A DNA stretch of 64,000 nucleotides from Azospirillum sp. TSH64 (GTDB lineage Bacteria; Pseudomonadota; Alphaproteobacteria; Azospirillales; Azospirillaceae). Below the pieces are notes generated by a model, which was given only the letters and a program-made list of their open reading frames with translations, was not told where the DNA came from and did not search any database. Shown here one piece after another: positions 57,488 to 64,000 of the stretch. The first letter of the stretch is position 1. Each line of letters opens with the position of its first letter. The DNA lies in the NCBI RefSeq assembly GCF_003116035.1, contig NZ_LGQW01000015.1:579156-643155 (forward strand). Reading direction: 5' to 3'. Both the position numbers and the translations under genes were made by a program.

Positions 57488-58252
57488 TCAGAACACCAGA
57501 CGCGCGCCGACCTTGACCACGGCACCCAGGGAGTCGGCCCCGGTGTCGATGTTGGTGTCGGCCATCACCTGCCACTGCGGCGTGATGCGATAGGCCAGAT
57601 CGGCGAGGTAATGGCCACTGGCGGCACCATTCTCCGGCAAGGTCCGCCGCGCCTGCAAGGACAAGGTCATGTCGCCGCGCCCATAGGCCAGCGCCGCGTT
57701 CAGGCTGCGCACCGACACGCCGTCGGACTCCTGCTGCTGGCGCAGGTCGCCGTCGAGCGTCACGCTCTGCCATGCGAACTGGGTGCCGACGATCCAGGAC
57801 TGGCGCGGCAGGCGGCGGCTGTCGCTGCGCACCCGCGCCCGGCTGGTCCCGGCGGAAAAGCGGGTGCTGATGCCGCCCATGAGGACGGTCTTGCGCACCG
57901 CCGCCTCCACCAGATGCATGGCCTCGCGCGGGTCGGGCATGTCGCCGGCACCGCGCGGCATCGGGGTGTAGCTGGCGCCCAGCTCGAAGCCGCGCAGCGG
58001 CGGGGTGTAATAACTGAGCTTCGCCGTCCGGCTGCCGGCCCCGGTGGAGGCCGGAACGGCCGCCGCCCCGACCAGCCGGTTGCGGGCGCTGTCGGCCTGC
58101 CCGATCTCCAGCTCCCCCCACGAGACATCGACAGCCAAGAAATGGCGCTGATCTGAAAAACTACCCTTTTGGTATAGGATATCCGCAGATGCGCCGCTTG
58201 CCGATAAAATCGCCATTGCCGCCAGAATAGGCATGGAAATGTTTCGTTTCAT
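57488..58252 (-). CDS. Small Gram-negative porin
   Basis: A 254-residue protein with a signal peptide (AAMAILSASGASA, cleavage near residue 23). Amphipathic beta-strands alternate through the length and it ends in ARLVF with the C-terminal Phe used by the BAM machinery. Strands such as AKLSYYTPPLRGFELGASYTP are general-porin-like (porin_4), but 254 residues is shorter than the usual 300-400, allowing perhaps 10-12 strands. It may be a small specific channel or a reduced porin. Confidence 0.65.
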   Translation of the reverse strand: MKRNISMPILAAMAILSASGASADILYQKGSFSDQRHFLAVDVSWGELEIGQADSARNRLVGAAAVPASTGAGSRTAKLSYYTPPLRGFELGASYTPMPRGAGDMPDPREAMHLVEAAVRKTVLMGGISTRFSAGTSRARVRSDSRRLPRQSWIVGTQFAWQSVTLDGDLRQQQESDGVSVRSLNAALAYGRGDMTLSLQARRTLPENGAASGHYLADLAYRITPQWQVMADTNIDTGADSLGAVVKVGARLVF

Positions 58253-58369
58253 TTGACAAGCCCTGTGCTGTTCGGCCGATGGTCGACTGTCCGTTTGGTC
58301 GATACGGCTCTATGTATCCTTTCCGGTTTGAGGGATGTTCGTCTAAAATTCTGACAAAACTGTGACCAG

Positions 58370-58395
58370 CTTTTTGCATGCTGCGATGCAAAAAG
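58370..58395. repeat. 10-bp perfect inverted repeat between pxpA and the porin gene
   Basis: CTTTTTGCAT (58370-58379) and ATGCAAAAAG (58386-58395) flank GCTGCG. It lies 65-90 nt beyond the pxpA stop and upstream of the porin start. A terminator is possible, but the stem is A/T-rich and no U-tract follows; it may be an operator for the porin gene. Confidence 0.55.
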
Positions 58396-58460
58396 TTCGA
58401 GTGACTCGCGTCATGCGGGAAGCGTCAGGTCGGGACGGCTGCCCTGGCAAGCAGCAGTGG

Positions 58461-59222
58461 CTAGACCACCGCGCTCACCGTCACCCCTGCCGCCTCCAGC
58501 GCGCGTCGGACGGTCGCCGCCATGGCGACGGCGGTCGGCGTGTCGCCATGCACGCAGATGGTGTCGGCCACGATGGGCAGCCGGGTGCCGTGCCGGCTCT
58601 CCACCGCCCCGTCCAGCACCATCCGCACCACACGGGCCGCCGCCAGTTCCGGGTCGTGGATCACCGATCCGGCCACCGTGCGCGGCGTCAGGGTGCCGTC
58701 ATCCTCATAGGTGCGGTCGGCGAAGGCCTCGCGCGCCACGCGCAGGCCCAGATCCTGACCGGCACGCTCCATGGCGCTCAGCGGCGGGACGACGAACAGC
58801 AGGGCGGAATCCACCGCCTTGACGGCGCGGGCGATGGCGCCGGCCAGATCCGGCTCCACCGCCGCCATGTTGTAGAGGGCACCGTGCGGCTTCACATGGG
58901 TCACCCGCCGGCCCGACAGCGCGGCGCAGGCCTGGAGCGCGCCGACCTGATAGGCGACCAGCCGTTCGACCTCCGTCGCCGTGATGCCGCGCATGACGCG
59001 GCGGCCGAAGCCGGAGCGGTCCTCGAAACCGGGATGGGCGCCGATGCGCACCCCCTTCTCCCCCGCCAGCCGGGCGGTGTCGGCCATGATGGTGGGATCG
59101 CCGGCATGGAAGCCGCAGGCGATGTTGGCGGAGGTGACGATGTCCAGCATCGCCCGGTCGTCGCCCATGGTCCAGGCGCCGTACCCTTCCCCCATGTCGC
59201 AGTTCAGATCGATGCTCGGCAT
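58461..59222 (-). CDS. pxpA: 5-oxoprolinase subunit A (LamB/YcsF family)
   Basis: A 253-residue protein. IDLNCDMGEGYGAW, NIACGFHAGDP and RIGAHPGFEDR are LamB/YcsF signatures. PxpA works with PxpB and PxpC to hydrolyse 5-oxo-L-proline (pyroglutamate) to glutamate with ATP. ATG 59222 follows GAGCGAG. It is the last gene of the operon, separated from pxpC by a chemoreceptor gene, with which it is 43 nt apart. Confidence 0.92.
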   Translation of the reverse strand: MPSIDLNCDMGEGYGAWTMGDDRAMLDIVTSANIACGFHAGDPTIMADTARLAGEKGVRIGAHPGFEDRSGFGRRVMRGITATEVERLVAYQVGALQACAALSGRRVTHVKPHGALYNMAAVEPDLAGAIARAVKAVDSALLFVVPPLSAMERAGQDLGLRVAREAFADRTYEDDGTLTPRTVAGSVIHDPELAAARVVRMVLDGAVESRHGTRLPIVADTICVHGDTPTAVAMAATVRRALEAAGVTVSAVV

Positions 59223-59265
59223 GGCGTTTCTCGCTCGTTCAATCGTCAGAAGACCCCCGGCGTTC

Positions 59266-60840
59266 TCACGCCGCATCCGACTGTCGCAGGGAATGGATGA
59301 AGCCGGCAACCTCGCTGCGCATCGCCCCCATCTGGTCGGTCAGCATGCCGGCGGCGGTGTCGAGCTGTGCGGAGGCGTCGCCTGTCTGTCCGGCCACTTC
59401 GGAGGTGGCGTTGACGTCGCCCAGCAGGGCGCGCACGCCCTGTGCGGCTTCGCTGACGCCGCGGCCGATCTCCGCCGTCGCGGCGTTCTGCTCCTCGACC
59501 GCCGCGGCGATGGAGGCGCTGATCTGGCTGAGGCTCTCCACCACGCGGGCGATCTCGACGATCTCGTCGGCGGCGGAGCCGGTGGAGCCCTGGATGGCGC
59601 GGATCTGCGTCTCGATGTCCTCGGTCGCCTTGGCGGTCTGGGTCGCCAGCGCCTTCACCTCGCCGGCCACCACGGCGAAGCCCTTGCCGGCCTCTCCGGC
59701 GCGCGCCGCTTCGATGGTGGCGTTCAAGGCCAGCAGATTGGTCTGCTTGGCGATGGCGTGGATCAGCGTCACCACCGCCGACACCCGGTCCGACGCCTGG
59801 ACCAGCCCGGCCACCTGATCGGTGGCGCGGCCGGCGCGGCGCGACGCCTCGTCGGCGATGGATTGCGAATGCTGGGCCTGGGCCGAGATCTCGCGGATGG
59901 AGGCGACAAGCTCGTCCACCGCGGCGGCCATGCCGTCGACCGAGGCATTCACCGCCGCGGCATTGCCGGCGGCCTGCCGGCTGACCTGCCCGTTGTGGTC
60001 CGCCACCCCGGCAAGGCTGCGGGTGGCGAGCCCCATGCCGTCGGTCGTGCGCATCACCTCGCCCAGCCTGCTGCCGACGCGCCGCTCGAAATCGTCGGCG
60101 ACCGCGGCGATGGCGGCATGCCGCTCCGCCTCGGCCTGCCGGCGCAGTTCGACCTGTTCGGCCTCCAGCCGCTGCTTGGCCGCGCCCTGCTCCTTGAAGA
60201 CCTGGACGGCTGCGGCCATGCGGCCGATCTCGTCGCGGCGGTCGAGCGACGGCACATCGACCGCGCCCTCGCCGGCGGCCAGCCGGGTCATCACCCCGGT
60301 CAGGCGGACGATGGGCCGGGTGGCGCCGCGCACCATCAGGAACAGCACGCCGCACAGCGCGACCAGCGCCGCCAGCCCGCCGCCGGCCAGCAGCCACGCC
60401 CGCTCCGCCGCCTGACGTTCGGCCCGGCGGGGCGACAGGTGGATCTCCACGGTGCCGAGCCTGTCCATCCGGCTGCCGGCCTTGCGCAGAATGTCGGCAT
60501 TGCGGACCAGCACCGACGGGTCGCCGTCCGACACGGTGCCGCTCTTGGCGAAGACCTGTCCCTTGGGATCGAGCACCCGGCTGCCGAGATAGTCGGGATC
60601 GTTGGTGAGTGCCGCCAGCTGTGCCGCGGCGGATTCGGCATCGACGTTCCACAGCGGCTCCGCCAGCCCGCCGGCGATGACGCGGACGGTGACCGCCGCC
60701 TTGTCCTCCAGTGCGCTGCGGGCATCCTCGCGGTTGACGGTGACGACGGCGGCTATGCCGGTCGCGCTGATGACCGTAACCATCAGGGCGATGGGAACGA
60801 CGACACGCATGGCAAGGGTACGGCCCACACGCTGCAGCAT
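59266..60840 (-). CDS. Methyl-accepting chemotaxis protein
   Basis: A 524-residue receptor. TM1 about 10-35 ([20 protein letters not shown]), a short periplasmic domain about 36-140 ([16 protein letters not shown]), TM2 about 150-170, HAMP ([17 protein letters not shown]), and a signalling hairpin with [20 protein letters not shown] as the CheA/CheW contact. ATG 60840 with GGAG 8 nt upstream is preferred to a GTG at 60849. Its position between pxpC and pxpA in the same direction suggests a receptor for 5-oxoproline or a related compound. No C-terminal CheR-tethering pentapeptide is seen. Confidence 0.87.
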   Translation of the reverse strand: MLQRVGRTLAMRVVVPIALMVTVISATGIAAVVTVNREDARSALEDKAAVTVRVIAGGLAEPLWNVDAESAAAQLAALTNDPDYLGSRVLDPKGQVFAKSGTVSDGDPSVLVRNADILRKAGSRMDRLGTVEIHLSPRRAERQAAERAWLLAGGGLAALVALCGVLFLMVRGATRPIVRLTGVMTRLAAGEGAVDVPSLDRRDEIGRMAAAVQVFKEQGAAKQRLEAEQVELRRQAEAERHAAIAAVADDFERRVGSRLGEVMRTTDGMGLATRSLAGVADHNGQVSRQAAGNAAAVNASVDGMAAAVDELVASIREISAQAQHSQSIADEASRRAGRATDQVAGLVQASDRVSAVVTLIHAIAKQTNLLALNATIEAARAGEAGKGFAVVAGEVKALATQTAKATEDIETQIRAIQGSTGSAADEIVEIARVVESLSQISASIAAAVEEQNAATAEIGRGVSEAAQGVRALLGDVNATSEVAGQTGDASAQLDTAAGMLTDQMGAMRSEVAGFIHSLRQSDAA

Positions 60841-60886
60841 CAGGTCCACTCCATCTGTGGGTTTTGGGGCGTTGGAAAGCGAAAGA

Positions 60887-61909
60887 TCAGTCCCAGCCGG
60901 TGACGGCGCCGCCGATCAGGTTGAAGCCGAGCAGCCGGCCGCTGTCGTAGAGCGCGAAGCCGCCGGCCGATTGCAGGAGTGCCGGCAGGCCGTCCACCAA
61001 CTCGCGATGGCGGGCCTGGATGCGCCCGGCCTCCGCCGCGTCGACGGCGGCGAAGCGCAGCCGCTCGCCGGGCCGCATCTGCGCCAGCGCCGCGACGTCC
61101 GGCCCGACGACGCAGGCGATCTTGGGATAGCCGCCGGTGGTCTGGCGGTCGGCCAGCAGCACGATGGGCCGCCCGGTGCCGGGAACCTGCACGGCGCCCA
61201 GCGGGATGCCGTCCGACGTGATGTTGAAGCCGCGGGCATGCTCGATGGCGGGGCCGTCCAGCCGGCAGCCCATGCGGTCGGCCTCATGGCTGACGGTGTA
61301 ATCCTCCTCAAGGAAGGCTTCGATACCGGCAGGGGTGAAATACTCCTGCTGCGGACCCAGCATGACGCGTAGCCGCCCTCCCCGCGCCGGCAGCAGGGAG
61401 GGGTCGAGGCAATGCTCGCCCCGGTCCGCCGCCTGGTCGAGGGCCAGCGGCAGCCGGTCGCCGGCCTTCAGCGCGCCGCCGTCCAGACCGCCCATACGGC
61501 TGCGTATGTGGGTGGCGACGCTGCCCAGCACCGGCTGAAGCGCGAAGCCGCCCTCCACCGCCCAATAGCCGCGCATGCCGCTGCGCAAGTGCCCGATGCG
61601 CAGGGTCTGGCCGTCGGTCAGACGCAGGCTGGTCCAGCCCGGCACCGGGTCGCCGTCCACCGTGAGGTCGGCATCGGCGGCGGCGGCGATGCGCACCGGC
61701 CCGCCCTCGACCGTCACGCTATCGCCGGCCAGGGTGAACTCCACCGCCCCCTCCCCCGGCCGATTGCCGACCAGGGCGTTGGCGGCGGCATGCAGCAGCG
61801 GATCGGCCGCCCCGGCGACCGAGACGCCGTAGCGCTGATAGCCGACCCGGCCGCGGTCCTGGATGGTGGAACTGGGACCGGCCGCCGCGACGCGCAGATG
61901 GGTGGTCAT
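60887..61909 (-). CDS. pxpC: 5-oxoprolinase subunit C (biotin-dependent carboxyltransferase family)
   Basis: A 340-residue protein. [24 protein letters not shown] opens the KipA/PxpC family, with [15 protein letters not shown] and [18 protein letters not shown]. Earlier named allophanate hydrolase subunit 2. With PxpA and PxpB it forms the ATP-dependent 5-oxoprolinase. Its ATG overlaps the pxpB stop by 4 nt. The chemoreceptor follows after 46 nt. Confidence 0.9.
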   Translation of the reverse strand: MTTHLRVAAAGPSSTIQDRGRVGYQRYGVSVAGAADPLLHAAANALVGNRPGEGAVEFTLAGDSVTVEGGPVRIAAAADADLTVDGDPVPGWTSLRLTDGQTLRIGHLRSGMRGYWAVEGGFALQPVLGSVATHIRSRMGGLDGGALKAGDRLPLALDQAADRGEHCLDPSLLPARGGRLRVMLGPQQEYFTPAGIEAFLEEDYTVSHEADRMGCRLDGPAIEHARGFNITSDGIPLGAVQVPGTGRPIVLLADRQTTGGYPKIACVVGPDVAALAQMRPGERLRFAAVDAAEAGRIQARHRELVDGLPALLQSAGGFALYDSGRLLGFNLIGGAVTGWD

Positions 61910-62673
61910 GCGGCGGCTCCCTGCATCAGGGCGATGGACGGCGTTACTGTTTCGCAGTCCGGCAGATAGCCGCTGATGCCGTCCAGCCGGTCATATTCGG
62001 CAGCACTGATCGCGGTGAAGCGGATGCGGTCGCCAGGGGCCAGCAGGAAGGGCGGTTCCCTCTTGAGATCGAATGTCCGGGCCGGGGTGCGGCCGAGCAG
62101 ATGCCAGCCGCTGGGCATGGCGATGGGGGAGATCGCCGCCTGTGCCCCGCCCTGCATGACGCTGCCCGCCGGTGTGACCATGCGCGGGTTCTCGCGCCGG
62201 GGCTGGTGCAGCATCTCCGGCAGGCCGCCGAGATAGGCGAAGCCGGGCGAGAAGCCGAGCATATAGACCCGATAGTCGGCGGTGCAGTGCAGCCGCACCA
62301 CCTCCTCCGTGCCGAGGCCGCAGCGGCGGGCCACCTCGTCCAGATCCTCGCCATGGGCACCGCCGAAGCAGACCGGCACGATCCAGCGCAGCTGCGGTTC
62401 CGCCGCCGCCTGCGTCATCTCTGTCGCCAGCCCGAGCAGGGCTTGGCCCAGCGGTTCCGCCGCCGTCACCGCCGGATCGAACTGCACAAGGATCGAGCGG
62501 TATGTCGGCACCGTCTCGACGATGCCCGGCAGCCGGGCGTCGGCGATGCGGCGGTCGAGCCGGTGGACGGCGGCATTCAGATCCGGGGCGATGCCGTCGC
62601 CCAGTTCGACGATCAGGGCACTGTCCCCGGCCGCCCGCAGAACGGGGGCCGGGACCGGGGTGGTCACGCTCAT
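61906..62673 (-). CDS. pxpB: 5-oxoprolinase subunit B (KipI family)
   Basis: A 255-residue protein. GDSALIVELGDGI, VYMLGFSPGFAYLGGL and PAGSVMQGGAQAAISP, then PSGWHLLGRTP, are PxpB/KipI signatures. Earlier named allophanate hydrolase subunit 1. It activates 5-oxoproline with ATP together with PxpA and PxpC. First of the pxp genes, 57 nt after the solute-binding protein gene and overlapping pxpC by 4 nt. Confidence 0.9.
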   Translation of the reverse strand: MSVTTPVPAPVLRAAGDSALIVELGDGIAPDLNAAVHRLDRRIADARLPGIVETVPTYRSILVQFDPAVTAAEPLGQALLGLATEMTQAAAEPQLRWIVPVCFGGAHGEDLDEVARRCGLGTEEVVRLHCTADYRVYMLGFSPGFAYLGGLPEMLHQPRRENPRMVTPAGSVMQGGAQAAISPIAMPSGWHLLGRTPARTFDLKREPPFLLAPGDRIRFTAISAAEYDRLDGISGYLPDCETVTPSIALMQGAAA

Positions 62674-62730
62674 GGCGGATTCTCGAAAGCTGGTCGAAGG
62701 GGAAGGCGACCGCCGGTCAGCGGGCGTTTT

Positions 62731-63504
62731 TCAGCGGGCGTACTTGTCCAAAATCTGCTGGTAGGCGCCGCTGGCCTTCATCGCCGCGACCCCGGCGTCG
62801 AATTCGTCGCGCAGCTTTGCGGTGTCGCGCGCCTTGGTGAAGGCGATGTAGCTGGGGATGTCCTGCACTGCCGGGGTCAGTTCCTTGACCTTGTCCAGGG
62901 CGCCGGCCTGCTTCAGGAAATACTGCGCGACATAGCGGTTGCTGGGCATCACCTCGAACCGGCCGGAGACCAGTTTCTTCACGTTGCTGTCGCTGTCGTT
63001 CGACTTCTCCACCGCCGGCAGCACGCCGGTCTTGATGGCGTCGTCGACGATGGAGCCGTAGCTGATCTGGTTGACCACGCCGAACTTGCGGTCGGCCAGC
63101 TTGGACAGGTCGCCGTCGAAGCTGACGGCGCTGTCCTTCGCCACGAACAGCGAGACCACCTGCGGCACCAGCACCTGGGTCGAGTAATTCAGGAACTGCT
63201 CGCGCTCCGGCGTCTTGTAGGCGGTGAAGACGGCGTCCGCCCCGCCGTCGCGCACGGTGTCGAGCGCGCGGGCCCAGGGCATGATCTCCACCGTCACGCT
63301 ATGGCCGGCGGCCTTCATCGCCTCGGTCACGATGTCGTAGGCGATGCCGGCCGGCTTGCCGCCATCGTCATAGATCAGCGGCGGGAAGCTGAGCGCCACC
63401 ATGCGCAGCTGGTCGGCCGAGGCCGGCGCCGCGGCGGCGGTCAGCAGGAGAACGGAGCCCAGAACGCTGGAAGAGAGCAGGCGGACGGAAAACGCGGTCT
63501 GCAT
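62731..63504 (-). CDS. Periplasmic solute-binding protein (SBP_bac_3 family)
   Basis: A 257-residue protein. A Sec signal peptide ends near PASA-D (residue 31). The body has ALSFPPLIYDDGGKPAGIAYDI and GGADAVFTAYKTPERE, typical of family 3 amino-acid/opine-binding proteins. ATG 63504 has GGAGG 8 nt upstream; a GTG at 63519 is less likely. No permease or ATPase gene is present in the window. Its place between the DUF1445 gene and pxpB suggests it captures 5-oxoproline or a relative for uptake. Confidence 0.83.
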   Translation of the reverse strand: MQTAFSVRLLSSSVLGSVLLLTAAAAPASADQLRMVALSFPPLIYDDGGKPAGIAYDIVTEAMKAAGHSVTVEIMPWARALDTVRDGGADAVFTAYKTPEREQFLNYSTQVLVPQVVSLFVAKDSAVSFDGDLSKLADRKFGVVNQISYGSIVDDAIKTGVLPAVEKSNDSDSNVKKLVSGRFEVMPSNRYVAQYFLKQAGALDKVKELTPAVQDIPSYIAFTKARDTAKLRDEFDAGVAAMKASGAYQQILDKYAR

Positions 63505-63591
63505 CGGGCAAGCCTCCACCGTGTCCGCAAGGGGGCGGAATGCCCGCGCGGCGGCCGGTATCGCAGGGGATGAAGCGGGGGAGAGGAGCGG

Positions 63592-64000
63592 TCAGAGCAC
63601 CGACAGGTGCGTGTTCAGCAGATCGGTGATCAGCATCGCGCCGGGGCTGTGGGTGATGGCGATGGGCGGGCGGGCGGTGCGGATCGCGACCTGTGGCGTC
63701 ACCCCGCAGGCCCAGAAGACCGGCACCTCGCCGGGCTCGATGGGGACCGCCTCGCCATGTTCCGGGTGGGCGATGTCGCGGATGCCGATGGCGGCCGGGT
63801 CGCCGAAATGCACCGGCGCGCCATGCACCGACGGGAAGCGCGACGTGATCTGGATGGCGCGGATGGCGTCCTTCGGCACCATCGGCCGCATCGACACCAC
63901 CATGTTGCCGCTGAAGCGGCCGGCCGGGGTGCAGGGGATGTTGGTCTCGTACATCGGCACATTGCGGTTCATCGCGATGTGGCGCACCGGCAGCCCGTCG
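63592..64000 (-). CDS. DUF1445/YcsI-family putative hydro-lyase, 5' end outside window
   Basis: The last 136 codons are visible; the start lies beyond the right edge. [37 protein letters not shown] and [14 protein letters not shown] match the DUF1445 (YcsI, putative hydro-lyase or D-glutamate cyclase-like) family. In Bacillus subtilis ycsI lies beside ycsF (pxpA), kipI and kipA, so the neighbourhood here is conserved. It may supply or isomerise 5-oxoproline. Ends 87 nt before the solute-binding protein gene. Confidence 0.82.
   Translation of the reverse strand, partial: DGLPVRHIAMNRNVPMYETNIPCTPAGRFSGNMVVSMRPMVPKDAIRAIQITSRFPSVHGAPVHFGDPAAIGIRDIAHPEHGEAVPIEPGEVPVFWACGVTPQVAIRTARPPIAITHSPGAMLITDLLNTHLSVL

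Overview
The window is GC-rich chromosomal DNA (roughly 70% G+C by eye) that is almost fully coding. It suggests an Azospirillum-like alphaproteobacterium (Rhodospirillales). This rests on the codon bias, a rhizobial/Azospirillum-style cellulose operon (bcsA-bcsB-bcsZ-TPR protein-bcsN), a FlaF protein, an HWE/HisKA_2-type sensor kinase with a lone receiver, and many PAS, CheB/CheR and MCP signalling proteins. The genus is an inference; there is no rRNA or tRNA gene to confirm it.

Layout. 1-5.8 kb: a WD40-caspase protein running off the left edge, a glycine-zipper lipoprotein, and a divergent second caspase-like protein with a DUF4384-type tail. 5.8-9.3 kb: a minus-strand operon with an SDR dehydrogenase, pabB, pabC and a GyrI-like effector-binding protein; pabB and pabC supply p-aminobenzoate for folate. 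9.4-12.1 kb: clpB with a heat-shock-like promoter. 12.36-13.3 kb: a small lower-GC two-gene cassette with its own promoter and a dyad, resembling a divergent MqsR/MqsA toxin-antitoxin pair. 13.4-25.1 kb: a LysR regulator, a Na+/H+ antiporter fused to a cyclic-nucleotide-binding domain, a DMT exporter, a DsbA-like protein divergent from a second LysR, a GMC oxidoreductase and a 1166-residue indolepyruvate oxidoreductase.

25.1-35.3 kb: cellulose synthesis. BcsA polymerises and exports glucan under c-di-GMP control through PilZ, BcsB is its periplasmic partner, BcsZ is the cellulase, and a TPR protein, BcsN and a TPR-glycosyltransferase follow. 35.5-36.5 kb: an AidA/PixA-family gene next to a strikingly AT-rich intergenic stretch. 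36.5-38.6 kb: an AEC transporter, OsmC and a nitroreductase. 38.64-38.80 kb: a 158-bp palindromic, MITE-like element abutting a response-regulator stop codon. 38.8-46.4 kb: a minus-strand signalling block (receiver, CHASE3 kinase, PAS hybrid kinase, CheB-CheR-PAS fusion).

46.7-58.3 kb: nadE with a perfect terminator, flaF, a GT9 glycosyltransferase with lptF, a TPR O-GlcNAc-transferase-like protein, a sorbosone-dehydrogenase-like lipoprotein, a cysteine desulfurase, a lectin-like secreted protein and a small porin. 58.4-64.0 kb: a 5-oxoproline module (DUF1445 protein, solute-binding protein, pxpB, pxpC, a chemoreceptor, pxpA), in which uptake, sensing and hydrolysis of 5-oxoproline may be linked. 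Most operon genes overlap by 4 nt (ATGA) or lie within about 40 nt of each other. The best candidates for something undescribed are the toxin-antitoxin-like cassette and the palindromic element.
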